From: Lachnospiraceae bacterium | GTDB taxonomy: Bacteria; Bacillota; Clostridia; Lachnospirales; Lachnospiraceae | Direction: 5' to 3' | Length of the DNA: 64,000 nt | Assembly (NCBI GenBank): GCA_014804445.1 | Contig: JAAUZU010000040.1 | Span: forward strand, 1-64,000 | Part shown: positions 9,256 through 18,001 of the stretch, piece after piece | Numbering within the stretch: the first letter of the stretch is position 1 | Layout of the letters: every line of letters starts with the position of its first letter | The notes under the pieces: model-generated | Told to the model about the DNA's origin: nothing | The model's input: the letters and a program-made list of their open reading frames with translations, nothing else | The model's database searches: none | Program-made: the position numbers and the translations under genes

Positions 9256-9284
9256 ATAGTAGCATAAATTTTGCTTCAATGCAA
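9256..9284 (-). promoter_or_regulatory. Sigma-A promoter for argH-asd
   Basis: On the minus strand TTGCAT (9284-9279) and TACTAT (9261-9256) are separated by 17 bases, with the argH ATG about 36 bases past the -10. I saw no clear ARG-box. Confidence 0.55.
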
Positions 9285-9359
9285 TACAGTGTAACAAAAC
9301 TTTACACCAATCTGCTTCTTTTTCATACAATAACAGTAAAACGGAAAAGGAAATTTGTC

Positions 9360-10133
9360 ATGCCGGAACCTCTGCTGCAATTAAAAAATATCTGCTATTC
9401 CTATCACAGCCTTCAGATGGAAACTCCGGCACTCTCCAACGTATCCTTTCACATTGATACAGGAGAATTTGTTGCCATTGTAGGACCCAGCGGCTGCGGA
9501 AAATCAACCCTGCTTTCCATCATTGCAGGCTTGCTTTCCCCGGAGGAGGGCACCATTATTTTTCACAACCCCGACGGTTCCTTACATTATCCGAAAATAG
9601 GCTACATGCTGCAAAGAGACCATCTTCTTGAATGGCGGACGGTATATCAAAATGCCATTCTCGGACTGGAAATAAACAAGATGCTTACACCGGAAAATAC
9701 GGACAGGGTACTGCAGCTCATGAAGGATTACGACTTATACAAGTTTAAGGACAAGAAACCCTCTGAACTTTCCGGCGGCATGAAGCAGCGCGCAGCACTC
9801 ATACGGACTCTCGCATTAAATCCCGGGCTTCTGCTGTTAGACGAACCTTTTAGCGCGCTGGATTACCAGACGCGGCTCACGGTTTCTTCCGATATCTGCC
9901 GGATTATAAGGAAAACAGGAAAAACAGCGCTGCTGATTACCCATGATTTATCAGAAGCCATCAGTCTGGCGGACAGGATTATTATATTGAGCCGCCGTCC
10001 TGCCACTGTAAAATTCGAAGTTCCTATCAGGCTTTCCCCGCCCGACGATTCTCCGCTGGCGTCCAGAAATGCTCCGGAATTCCAATACTACTTCAATCTT
10101 CTATGGGAGGCGCTGTCCGATGAAAAAATATAA
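9360..10133 (+). CDS. ABC transporter ATP-binding protein, nitrate/sulfonate/taurine (NrtD/SsuB/TauB) type
   Basis: This 257-residue nucleotide-binding subunit has Walker A GPSGCGKST near 40, a Q-loop (YMLQRDHLLEW), the signature LSGGMKQRAALIRT near 138, Walker B LLLLDEPFSALD and the H-loop TH. The SsuB/TauB-like sequence suggests import of small organic anions or a thiamine-pyrimidine precursor. ATG at 9360 is chosen because AAAAGGAAA precedes it; the longer in-frame reading upstream lies antisense to argH. It overlaps the permease gene by 14 bases. No substrate-binding protein is adjacent. Confidence 0.88.
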   Translation: MPEPLLQLKNICYSYHSLQMETPALSNVSFHIDTGEFVAIVGPSGCGKSTLLSIIAGLLSPEEGTIIFHNPDGSLHYPKIGYMLQRDHLLEWRTVYQNAILGLEINKMLTPENTDRVLQLMKDYDLYKFKDKKPSELSGGMKQRAALIRTLALNPGLLLLDEPFSALDYQTRLTVSSDICRIIRKTGKTALLITHDLSEAISLADRIIILSRRPATVKFEVPIRLSPPDDSPLASRNAPEFQYYFNLLWEALSDEKI

Positions 10134-10938
10134 CGCTGCTCCCGCAAAGGAACTGACACGGCAGGAAGCCTTTGTCAGAGCGCACAGACACTATCACAAT
10201 AAAATATCCTTCTGCCGTATTCTGATTTTTATTTTATTTTTAACCTTATGGGAAACCGCCGCAGATTTAGGCTGGATAGACACCTTTTTTTTCTCCAGTC
10301 CCTCAAGAGTTGTACGCTGTTTTCTTGAACTGGTGACAAAAAAAGCCCTGTTTCTGCATATAGGCGTCACGCTCGCCGAAACTCTGATCAGCTTTTTTCT
10401 TGTCATTCTTATCGGTATGGCAGCGGCAACCCTGCTCTGGTATTCTTCCGGTATCTCGGAAATTGCAGAGCCGTACCTTGTCATATTAAACAGTCTGCCG
10501 AAATCCGCGCTTGCGCCCCTTTTTATCGTATGGCTCGGCACCGGTACCACTACCATTATTGTTGCCGGCGCATCTGTCGCCATATTTGGTTCCATCATAA
10601 GCCTTTACACCGGTTTTAAGCAGGTAGACAGCGAAAAAATCACTTTAATTTATACGCTGGGCGGCAGCAAATGGAACGCTTTCTTTAAGGTTATCCTTCC
10701 GGGAAGTATTCCTACCATTCTGAGCACGATGAAGGTAAATATCGGTCTCGCCCTTGTCGGTGTTATCATCGGTGAATTTCTCGCCGCAAGAAGAGGGCTC
10801 GGATACCTGATTATTTACGGTTCGCAGGTTTTCCAGATGCATATGGTGATTACCTCCATCATTCTGCTCTGCATCATCGCCATGGGACTGTACCAGATTA
10901 TCCAGTGGGGCGAGCATTATTACAAGAAAAAAATGTAA
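10120..10938 (+). CDS. ABC transporter permease, SsuC/TauC type
   Basis: This 272-residue membrane protein has about six hydrophobic segments and the EAA-type coupling loop (TLGGSKWNAFFKVILPGSIPTI, near residues 180-200) that contacts the ATPase. The start at ATG 10120 has GGGAGG upstream inside the end of the ATPase gene, so the pair is translationally coupled. No binding protein follows; the next gene is convergent. Either the binding protein is encoded elsewhere or the pair works with an unlinked one. The substrate cannot be read. Confidence 0.88.
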   Translation: MKKYNAAPAKELTRQEAFVRAHRHYHNKISFCRILIFILFLTLWETAADLGWIDTFFFSSPSRVVRCFLELVTKKALFLHIGVTLAETLISFFLVILIGMAAATLLWYSSGISEIAEPYLVILNSLPKSALAPLFIVWLGTGTTTIIVAGASVAIFGSIISLYTGFKQVDSEKITLIYTLGGSKWNAFFKVILPGSIPTILSTMKVNIGLALVGVIIGEFLAARRGLGYLIIYGSQVFQMHMVITSIILLCIIAMGLYQIIQWGEHYYKKKM

Positions 10939-10951
10939 TAACTTTTTTCCA

Positions 10952-10984
10952 TGTAAAAACCGGACTCATAAAATATGAGCCCGG
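10952..10984 (-). terminator. Intrinsic terminator of the zinc-ribbon protein gene
   Basis: On the minus strand CCGGGCTCAT pairs with ATGAGTCCGG around a 5-base loop (10984-10960) and is followed by TTTTTAC. It lies in the 60-base convergent gap and may also slow plus-strand readthrough. Confidence 0.7.
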
Positions 10985-10998
10985 CTACATACATCAAT

Positions 10999-13263
10999 TT
11001 AATTTGCCCATCCCTGCCATTCTACCCAGCCGTCATCATAGGAAAAATGCTCAAGGGACAGTCCTCGTACTTCTCCCCATTGATCCAGATTTACTGCAAA
11101 AACCACTACCTCTTCATAATCATCCAAATCTGCATCACAGAACCAGGTATCTCTTACCTCATAATCATACATCGCTCTCCACTCGCCGTTTTCCTTGCAG
11201 AAGCCAATGTCCAGCCATGCATTGTTATAGGTTCCGTCGTACATATCCGCCGGAGATTGTCCGGTATACTCTGCAAAGCTTGTATACTCGTTGTTTTCGC
11301 CCCTGAACAATTCCCATACGGCGTAACCCGGCTCTACAGAGTATAATTCCCTATAGTCCTCCAGCTGCATGCCGATTTCAAGTCCTCTGTAAGTGACATA
11401 AAGGTCATCTGATGTCGCATAATCTGCATCCGCATAGGAAAGTATCTGGCTTCCATTAGAATACACGATAAAAGAGTGATTCAGAGAAATTTCAACCCAG
11501 TCGGTCCCGTTGGTGAAATATAAATCCTCATCCGTAAACTCTTCTTTATTTCCGGTATAGTCGAAACTGCTGGAACCATCATCCCAGTTCTGCCATTCTA
11601 CCCAGCTTTCATCATAGGAGAAATGTTCCAGAGAAAGACCGATTACCTCTCCCCACCTATCAAAGTTTACAGCTAATATCACTACTTCTTCATAATCATA
11701 CAGCGGCGCGTCACAGAACCAGGTTTCTTTGATTTCCATGTCTGTCAAAGCTCTCCACTCGCCGTTTTCTTTGCTGAAACCGATATCCAGCCACACATTG
11801 TTGTAGCTTGTATACATATCTGAGGGAAGCTGGCCTTCGTACGCTGCAAAACTTGTGTACTCATTGTTGTCGCCGCTGTAAAGCTCCCATGCCGAATAAC
11901 CCTGCTCTACTTCATAGAGCTTTAAATAGTCCTCAAGAGAATCTCCAAGCTTTAAACCTTTGTTTGTCTCATATTCTCCAGATTCATCATAATCATAAGA
12001 AGCATCTGCATAAGCAGTATAGTAGCTTCCGCTGGAACGCACAATAAGCGCATGGTTGAGTTCCACGGTAAGTTCATGAGAGCCCTGCCGGAATACCAAA
12101 TCAGCATCCGTGAAGCCCTGCTGATTCATTGCTGCCAGCTCCTCCTCATATTCCCTTGCTGCCAGCACCTCCTCATATTCACTGATTTTCTTTTTAATCG
12201 TCTTACTCTTTGCATGGTCGTCTGCGCCCTGCAGGATGGAAATTGCTTCTTCGTAGTTTTCATCCTTCGCGTAACGCTCCGCCCACTTAATATAAGTATC
12301 GGTCAGCCCGTCAATGGCCTCGCTGCTCTCCGGATTCTTTTCCAGAATCTCCAGATATGCGGCTACTGCTTCTTCATACGAACCATCCGCCATATAATCT
12401 GCTGCCACCTCAAGCTGATTCTGCAGCTTCTTTTCCTGTGAATTCTTGTTGACAAACAAAAATGCCACAGCACCGGCGCCTACAACAAGCAGTGCAATTA
12501 TAATACCCACGATTGCTTTTGCAGCGCCGTTTCCTTTCTTCTGCGCCGGATTTGCAGGAGGCACTGCCGAGTAAGGCATAGAAGGTCTCTGTCCATTCAT
12601 AGGCGGCACCTGTCCACCCTGCATGGGCATCTGTCCCATCTGAGGTATTTGTCCGCCCTGCATGGGTGCCTGTCCCTGCATCGGCATTTGTCCGTTCTGT
12701 ACGGGAGGCTGCCCTACCTGCGGCATTTGTCCACCCTGCATGGAGCCTGCCATCGGCGGCATCTGTCCGCTCTGCATCGGCGCCTGTCCCTGCGTCGGCG
12801 GCATCTGTCCCATCTGCACAGGAGACAAATTCGTCTGCGCCACCTGCGGCATCTGCACAGGGGGCACATTAATCTGCGCTACATTCGGCATCTGCACAGT
12901 TGCTGCACCCACAGTCTGACCTCCCATCCATGACTGCTCCACTACATTGGGCTGGGATGTCATCCAAGGCTGTTCCGGAGCCTTTGGCTGTTCCGTAGCC
13001 TTTGGCTGCTCCGGAGCCGGCTGTTCTGTAACTTCCGGCTGCACTGATGCCTCCGGCTGTACGGATACTTCAGGCTGCTCTGACGCCTCCGGCTGTACGG
13101 ATACTTCAGGCTGCTCTGCTGTCTCCGGCTGCGCGAATACTTCAGGCTGCTCCGGCACATCCGGCGGTCCGCTCTGCAAGGAAGGTGCTTCCATCATGGA
13201 ACCGCAATGGCTGCAGAATTTTACCCCTTCCTCGTTTTCTCTTCCACACTTTGTACAATACAT
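10999..13263 (-). CDS. Zinc-ribbon membrane protein with low-complexity linker, TPR-like region and duplicated C-terminal domain
   Basis: The 754-residue protein begins with a zinc ribbon (C3, C6, C17, C20: MYCTKCGREN...FCSHCG). A PEQPEV/QPEAS repeat tract (about 36-110) and a Gln/Met/Pro-rich tract with GQMP units (about 120-235) follow. A single membrane helix (about 250-273) comes next, then a helical TPR-like part (about 285-365). Two copies of an approximately 175-residue domain (385-561 and 579-753) end the protein. Each copy contains YNNxWLDIGF, KENGEWRA, ETWFCDA/DTWFCDA and LSLEHFSYD. The topology suggests a cytoplasmic zinc ribbon and an extracellular C-terminus. Function unknown. 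ATG 13263 has AGGAGG upstream. Confidence 0.85.
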   Translation of the reverse strand: MYCTKCGRENEEGVKFCSHCGSMMEAPSLQSGPPDVPEQPEVFAQPETAEQPEVSVQPEASEQPEVSVQPEASVQPEVTEQPAPEQPKATEQPKAPEQPWMTSQPNVVEQSWMGGQTVGAATVQMPNVAQINVPPVQMPQVAQTNLSPVQMGQMPPTQGQAPMQSGQMPPMAGSMQGGQMPQVGQPPVQNGQMPMQGQAPMQGGQIPQMGQMPMQGGQVPPMNGQRPSMPYSAVPPANPAQKKGNGAAKAIVGIIIALLVVGAGAVAFLFVNKNSQEKKLQNQLEVAADYMADGSYEEAVAAYLEILEKNPESSEAIDGLTDTYIKWAERYAKDENYEEAISILQGADDHAKSKTIKKKISEYEEVLAAREYEEELAAMNQQGFTDADLVFRQGSHELTVELNHALIVRSSGSYYTAYADASYDYDESGEYETNKGLKLGDSLEDYLKLYEVEQGYSAWELYSGDNNEYTSFAAYEGQLPSDMYTSYNNVWLDIGFSKENGEWRALTDMEIKETWFCDAPLYDYEEVVILAVNFDRWGEVIGLSLEHFSYDESWVEWQNWDDGSSSFDYTGNKEEFTDEDLYFTNGTDWVEISLNHSFIVYSNGSQILSYADADYATSDDLYVTYRGLEIGMQLEDYRELYSVEPGYAVWELFRGENNEYTSFAEYTGQSPADMYDGTYNNAWLDIGFCKENGEWRAMYDYEVRDTWFCDADLDDYEEVVVFAVNLDQWGEVRGLSLEHFSYDDGWVEWQGWAN
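11005..12111 (-). repeat. Tandem duplication of a ~175-residue domain inside the zinc-ribbon protein
   Basis: Copy A (12111-11581) and copy B (11529-11005) encode clearly homologous proteins. Shared blocks include NNEYTSFA, WLDIGF, KENGEWRA, WFCDA, WGEV and GLSLEHFSYD in the same order and spacing. The copies have diverged at DNA level, so the duplication is old and not a recent slippage event. Confidence 0.85.
12590..13140 (-). repeat. Coding low-complexity repeats (GQMP-type and PEQPE-type)
   Basis: Two in-frame repeat tracts lie in the zinc-ribbon gene. One is a Gly-Gln-Met-Pro-rich tract (roughly 12590-12890). The other is a Pro-Glu/Gln-Pro-Glu-Val tract (roughly 12950-13140) built from near-repeated 15-30 base units. 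They probably form a flexible linker before the membrane helix and may vary in length between strains. Confidence 0.75.
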
Positions 13264-13300
13264 TCTTTTTCCTCCTATCAACATTTTCTTATTGTACTAA

Positions 13301-13339
13301 AACAAAAAACCCGAAACACCGCTACAAACGGTTTTCGGG
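13301..13339 (-). terminator. Intrinsic terminator of tRNA-Thr
   Basis: On the minus strand CCCGAAAACCG pairs with CGGTGTTTCGGG and is followed by TTTTTTGTTTT. It lies just past the tRNA 3' end and only about 40 bases before the start of the zinc-ribbon gene, which could use a promoter in this gap or readthrough. Confidence 0.85.
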
Positions 13340-13350
13340 GAAATAAGAAG

Positions 13351-13423
13351 AGCTGAAAAAGGGACTTGAACCCTCGACCCCTTCATTACGAGTGAAGTGC
13401 TCTACCAACTGAGCTATTTCAGC
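13351..13423 (-). tRNA. tRNA-Thr (anticodon CGT)
   Basis: The minus strand folds as a cloverleaf: acceptor GCTGAAA/TTTCAGC, D-arm with AGCTCAGTTGGTAGAGC, anticodon loop CTCGTAA giving CGT (reads ACG, Thr), and T-arm GAGGGTTCAAGTCCCTT. The discriminator base is T and CCA is not encoded. Length 73 bases without CCA. Confidence 0.95.
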
Positions 13424-13425
13424 AC

Positions 13426-13443
13426 GTGACCGATGCCGGTCAC
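13426..13443 (-). other. Hairpin in the pre-tRNA 5' leader
   Basis: GTGACCG and CGGTCAC (13443-13426 on the minus strand) form a 7-bp stem with a 4-base loop, ending two bases before the mature tRNA 5' end and starting near the predicted transcription start. It would sit at the RNase P cleavage side of the precursor. Confidence 0.6.
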
Positions 13444-13453
13444 AACATTTATT

Positions 13454-13482
13454 ATTATAATCGGTAACCCCCGAAAATGCAA
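13454..13482 (-). promoter_or_regulatory. Sigma-A promoter for tRNA-Thr
   Basis: On the minus strand TTGCAT (13482-13477), a 17-base spacer and a perfect TATAAT (13459-13454) precede the tRNA by about 30 bases. Confidence 0.75.
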
Positions 13483-13500
13483 CTATATTTTTTAAAATAT

Positions 13501-14313
13501 TTATGGATTCTTCTGGTGAATATCCAACTGCGGAAACGGAATTGAAATCCCCGCCTTATCAAGCGTATACTTTGTTTCTTCCGTCAGCCTCCATTTGGCT
13601 TCCCAGTAATCTTCTTTCTTTACCCAGCAGCGAATTCCCAGCCGGACGCAGGATTCGGACAGCTCGTCCACAAAAACGCGCATATCCATATCTTTCAAAG
13701 TAGCAGCATCCGCCGCTAACATACCGACAAGAACCTCTCTTGCCAGCTTGATAGATGAGTCATAGGAAATTCCCACATAAATATCCAGTCTTCTGGTTGC
13801 AGCCTCCGTCACATTCGTCATACTGGTATTTGCCAATGTGCCGTTTGGCAGCACGATAATGCGGTTGTCCGGCGTCGTAAGCTTGGTATAAAAAAGCTGT
13901 ATTTCCGACACCGTACCCTCGTTTCCGCTGTTATCCTCTTTGATGTAGTCTCCTACCTTGAAGGGCTTGAGCAGCAGAATCAGTACACCGCCCGCAAAGT
14001 TGGAAAGACTTCCCTGAATGGCAAGTCCGATTGCCACGCCGGCAGAGCCGAGCAGAGCCACAATGCTGGCAGCATCCACCCCAAAACCGGAAGCTATCAT
14101 GAAAATCAAAACCACGTACAGGACTGCCTTTGTCAGAGAGTCTAGAAACTGAATGACTCCCACATCCGCTTTGGCACGCTGCAACGACTTCTTCAAAAGC
14201 CGGCGCAGAAGCTTAATCACCTGTATACCGATAAAAAACACCGCAGCCGACAGGAGAATCCGGATTCCCAGATTCATTGCCTTTTCAGGCAGTCCTTGCA
14301 GAAATTCTTCCAT
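13501..14313 (-). CDS. mscS: Small-conductance mechanosensitive channel (MscS family)
   Basis: This 270-residue membrane protein would release solutes on osmotic downshock. It has an N-terminal hydrophobic region (two helices within about 15-85) and the pore helix GSAGVAIGLAIQGSLSNFAGG (about 88-108) with the Gly/Ala packing pattern of MscS. A cytosolic beta domain (GTVSEIQLFYTKLTTPDNR) and a C-terminal alpha/beta vestibule domain follow. ATG 14313 has AAGG 5 bases upstream; an in-frame GTG at 14319 is possible. It follows glgB by 18 bases. The size is typical for the short MscS type. Confidence 0.92.
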   Translation of the reverse strand: MEEFLQGLPEKAMNLGIRILLSAAVFFIGIQVIKLLRRLLKKSLQRAKADVGVIQFLDSLTKAVLYVVLIFMIASGFGVDAASIVALLGSAGVAIGLAIQGSLSNFAGGVLILLLKPFKVGDYIKEDNSGNEGTVSEIQLFYTKLTTPDNRIIVLPNGTLANTSMTNVTEAATRRLDIYVGISYDSSIKLAREVLVGMLAADAATLKDMDMRVFVDELSESCVRLGIRCWVKKEDYWEAKWRLTEETKYTLDKAGISIPFPQLDIHQKNP

Positions 14314-14331
14314 ATCCACCTTACTCCCGCA

Positions 14332-16599
14332 TTACTTTTTTCTGCCGCCCTGCTTTGCCTTCTTTTCTCCCGCGGGCGCTTTCTTCTTTGTCTCACCGTC
14401 TGCCTCCGGTGTATAAGCTAAAATACTCACCGACAGGGGCGCCAGATTGACGTTGATGGAATACGGCTTATCGTCCCATTCCTTTGCCGCTGCCTTTTTA
14501 GCGCGGCTGTTTACTACTCCCGTACCGCCGAATTTTGCAGCATCCGTGTTTAAAATTTCCTTGTAGCTGCCCGCATAAGGAACACCAACCTGCAGTTTCA
14601 TGGGCGCGCCGGAGAAATTGGCAATGACTAAAAGCGCATCCTCCCGTTTCTTTCCCTTTCGCAGGAATGTCAGGTAACACTCATTTGCCGCAATACAGTT
14701 CAGCCATTCAAAGCCTTCCGGACGGTTATCCAGTTCATACAATGCCGGCAGTGTCCTGTACAGATGGTTTAATTCCTTGACAAGCTCCTGTACGCCTTTG
14801 TGCTCCGGATACTCCAACAGCTCCCATTCTACCCGTCTGCCTTCATTCCACTCGTCAAACTCCGCAATGTCCTGCCCCATAAACAGAAGCTTTTTGCCCG
14901 GATGTGTCATCATATAAGCGTAGCTCAGACGAAGCCCGGCAAATTTTTGTTCCCGCTCACCCGGCATTTTTCCAATCATGGAAGCCTTGCCGTGCACTAC
15001 CTCATCATGGGAAAACACCAGCATAAAGTTTTCACTGTAGGTATATATCATGCTGAAGGTCAGCTCACTGTGGTGATGGCTTCTGAAATACGGGTCAAAT
15101 CGGATGTAGCGCAGATAGTCGTTCATCCATCCCATATTCCACTTAATATCAAAGCCAAGTCCGCCCTCGTCCAAATCACCGGTAATCATCGGCCATGCGG
15201 TGCTCTCCTCCGCAATACTCAGCACGCCGGGATTCCTCTTTTTCAAGATGGAATTGACATGCTTGATAAACTCGATTGCCTCCAGGTTTTCGTTGCCGCC
15301 GTAAATATTGGCAACCCACTCTCCATCATTCTTTCCATAATCCAGATAGAGCATGGAAGCCACCGCATCCATACGCAGACCGTCGGCATGGAATTTCTCC
15401 ACCCAGAACAGTGCGTTGGCAATCAGATAATTCTTTACCTCGGCGCGCCCATAATTGTAAATCAGTGTGCCCCAGTGCGGATGTGCACCCTGTCTCGGAT
15501 CAAAATGCTCGTACAGGCAGGTGCCGTCAAAATTGGACAATCCGTAGGTATCCCTCGGGAAGTGCGCAGGCACCCAGTCTAATATCACGCCGATTCCGGC
15601 CTTGTGCAGTTCATTGATAAAATACATAAAATCGGCAGGCGTACCATATCTTGCCGTAGGCGCATAGTAACCGATTATCTGATAACCCCAGGAAGCATCA
15701 AAGGGATGCTCCATAATCGGCATAAGCTCCACATGGGTATACCCCATCTCCTTCACGTAGGCAATCACCTTCGGTGCAATTTCTCTGTATGTGGCATATT
15801 CACGCCCTTCGGACGGCTCCGTAAAGCTGCCCAGATAAAGCTCATAAACACTCATGGGCGCAGCCGTCTTCCGATTGTTTTTTCTCTCCTTCAGCCATTC
15901 CTCGTCTTCCCATGCAAATTCCCGTAAATCGGCAACCACGGACGCTGTTTCCGGTCTTAGCTGGGCTGCATTGCCATAAGGGTCTGCCTTTAAGTAGGTC
16001 AGTCCGCCTTTCATCTTTAACTCATATTTATAGTTGTCCCCTGCCTTTGCGTCCGGAATAAAGATTTCAAAGATACCTGACGGAAGCTTGCGCATCTGGT
16101 GCACCCTTCCGTCCCAGTGATTGAAATCGCCGACCGTACTGACCCTGATAGCGCCCGGCGCCCATACGGCAAAATATACGCCATCCTCACCATCCAGCGT
16201 CATGGGATGCGCACCCAGCTTTTCATAGACAGTATAGTGCACGCCATGGGCAAACGCTTCCTCATCCTCCGCGGTAATCAGGGATTTATGCCTGTACGCA
16301 TCCTGACGGATTTCCACATTGCCATCTGCCATGGTGACAATATAACGGTATCCACCCGGTTTTTTTCCGGGGTGAAGAAGGGCAAAAAAGCCGTCCTCAT
16401 CCGCCATTTCCATATCCTTCTCAGACATATCGTCCGTAAACTGAATCTGTACCTTTTCCGCTCCCGGGAAAAATGCCTGAAACAGAGTACTGCTGCCCAC
16501 CGTATGCGGTCCTAACAGCGCATGCGGATCGGATGCCTCAGAATATATAATTTCTTCAATCGCCGGCCAGTTCATAAGCTTGTATAATTTATTTGTCAT
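14332..16599 (-). CDS. glgB: 1,4-alpha-glucan branching enzyme (GH13)
   Basis: This 755-residue enzyme creates alpha-1,6 branches in glycogen. It has an N-terminal beta-sandwich, a CBM48 domain (YFAVWAPGAIRVSTVGDFNHWDGR near 145-170), and a GH13 barrel with the nucleophile in DGLRMDAVASML, the acid/base in SIAEESTAWP and the HDEVVHGK motif. An all-beta C-terminal domain and an unusual Lys-rich tail (KKKAPAGEKKAKQGGRKK) follow. Its start overlaps the DUF1015 stop (ATGA), so the genes are coupled. No other glycogen-synthesis genes are adjacent. Confidence 0.95.
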   Translation of the reverse strand: MTNKLYKLMNWPAIEEIIYSEASDPHALLGPHTVGSSTLFQAFFPGAEKVQIQFTDDMSEKDMEMADEDGFFALLHPGKKPGGYRYIVTMADGNVEIRQDAYRHKSLITAEDEEAFAHGVHYTVYEKLGAHPMTLDGEDGVYFAVWAPGAIRVSTVGDFNHWDGRVHQMRKLPSGIFEIFIPDAKAGDNYKYELKMKGGLTYLKADPYGNAAQLRPETASVVADLREFAWEDEEWLKERKNNRKTAAPMSVYELYLGSFTEPSEGREYATYREIAPKVIAYVKEMGYTHVELMPIMEHPFDASWGYQIIGYYAPTARYGTPADFMYFINELHKAGIGVILDWVPAHFPRDTYGLSNFDGTCLYEHFDPRQGAHPHWGTLIYNYGRAEVKNYLIANALFWVEKFHADGLRMDAVASMLYLDYGKNDGEWVANIYGGNENLEAIEFIKHVNSILKKRNPGVLSIAEESTAWPMITGDLDEGGLGFDIKWNMGWMNDYLRYIRFDPYFRSHHHSELTFSMIYTYSENFMLVFSHDEVVHGKASMIGKMPGEREQKFAGLRLSYAYMMTHPGKKLLFMGQDIAEFDEWNEGRRVEWELLEYPEHKGVQELVKELNHLYRTLPALYELDNRPEGFEWLNCIAANECYLTFLRKGKKREDALLVIANFSGAPMKLQVGVPYAGSYKEILNTDAAKFGGTGVVNSRAKKAAAKEWDDKPYSINVNLAPLSVSILAYTPEADGETKKKAPAGEKKAKQGGRKK

Positions 16600-17867
16600 T
16601 GTAATTCCTCCCGCTGCGTTTCTTCAATCTGCTTCAGACTGTGGATAAACAGTCCGCTCCTTAGCTTAGGCTCAAACCATGTGGACTTGGGCGGCATCAG
16701 CCGTCCGGCATCCGCTACGGTAAACAACTCTTCGATGGATGTCGGATACATGGAAAACGCAGCCGCCATGTCCGTATTCACCCTCTTCTCAAGCTCCTTT
16801 GTACCTCGGATGCCTCCAACGAAGTCTATCCTTTTATCCGTCTTTGGGTCTTGGATGCCAAGCACCGGTTCCAGCACATAATCCTGCAAAATGGACACGT
16901 CAAGGTTTCCTACAGGATCCGCGCTTCTTACGCTTTCTTTTGCTGTCAGCAGATACCAGCCGTCAGAAAGATACATTCCTATCTGTCCCTTGGCCCCCGG
17001 TCTGACCGGCTCACTGTTCCTCTCTTCTATGGTAAAGTTCTCCGAAAGCCTCGCAAGAAACTGCTCCTTCGTGAGTCCGTTCAAATCCTTTACCACCCTG
17101 TTGTAATCCATAATCAGCAGCTCGCTGTCAGAAAACAGCACGGAAAGAAAATAGTTAAATTCCTCCTCTCCCGTATAGGCGGGATGCTCCGTCCTGCGCT
17201 TTAACCCTACCTTTACGGCTGAGGCGCAGCGGTGATGTCCATCCGCAATGTAAATCTGCTGCATATCCCGAAATACAGCGGATATTTTTTCTATGTCATC
17301 CGGCTTGTCTATGCAGAACACTCTGTGGCGGATGGCATCTTCAGAAACAAAATCATACAGCGGGCTGCCGCCTTTGTACGCATCGATGATTTCACTCAGT
17401 TTTTCATTTCTGCGGTACGCCAAAAAGATGGGGCCTGTCTGCGCGTCCAGCACATCCACATGCCGGATGCGGTCCTCCTCCTTCTCAGCTCTGGTATTTT
17501 CATGTTTTTTAATAACATTATTGGCATAATCGTCTATGGAAGCGCAGCCGACAATTCCTGTCTGACTCCTGCCGTCCATTACAAGCTCGTACAAATAAAA
17601 GCAGGGGCTCTGCTCCGTAATAAACTCTCCCTTTGCTATCTGCTCTGCAAGCAGCTCTTTCGCCTTCTGGTATACGCGCCCGTCATAGGTGTCCACATCG
17701 TCCGGAAGCTGTGTCTCAGCGCGGTCTATCCGCAAAAAGGAATGGGGAGCGTCCGCCACAGCCGCCTTCGCTTCCTTTCGGCTGTACACATCATAGGGAA
17801 GCGCCGCTATCCTGCTTTCCATGCCCTTCGCCGGTCTGATTGCCCGAAAGGGTCTGATATCCGCCAT
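16596..17867 (-). CDS. DUF1015 family protein
   Basis: This 423-residue protein matches DUF1015 throughout. It has the N-terminal ADIRPFRAIRP, AALPYDVYSR, the central KKHENTRAEKEEDRIRH block near 137-153 and IADGHHRCASA near 210. The His/Glu-rich block resembles the active region of ParB/Srx-fold kinases, and in several Clostridia DUF1015 sits beside serC-serA. A role in phosphoserine or serine metabolism is therefore suspected, not shown. Here serC-serA lies 6 kb upstream on the same strand, while this gene is coupled to glgB by a 4-base overlap. ATG 17867 preceded by GAGGGAATATTGT. Confidence 0.85.
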   Translation of the reverse strand: MADIRPFRAIRPAKGMESRIAALPYDVYSRKEAKAAVADAPHSFLRIDRAETQLPDDVDTYDGRVYQKAKELLAEQIAKGEFITEQSPCFYLYELVMDGRSQTGIVGCASIDDYANNVIKKHENTRAEKEEDRIRHVDVLDAQTGPIFLAYRRNEKLSEIIDAYKGGSPLYDFVSEDAIRHRVFCIDKPDDIEKISAVFRDMQQIYIADGHHRCASAVKVGLKRRTEHPAYTGEEEFNYFLSVLFSDSELLIMDYNRVVKDLNGLTKEQFLARLSENFTIEERNSEPVRPGAKGQIGMYLSDGWYLLTAKESVRSADPVGNLDVSILQDYVLEPVLGIQDPKTDKRIDFVGGIRGTKELEKRVNTDMAAAFSMYPTSIEELFTVADAGRLMPPKSTWFEPKLRSGLFIHSLKQIEETQREELQ

Positions 17868-18001
17868 ACAATATTCCCTCTTTTCTTGTGATTTTCTTTC
17901 ATTTTAACAAAAATTACTATACATCACAAGTGAATGGTGATAAAATATCGAAGAATCTGATGATTTTTTATCAACAAATAATTTTGTAAAGGAGTGGTAT
18001 T

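Noticed and set aside
12649..13300. Cys/Gly- and Ala/Pro-rich plus-strand ORFs opposite the zinc-ribbon gene repeats
   Set aside because: They arise from reading the GQMP and PEQPE repeats on the wrong strand.
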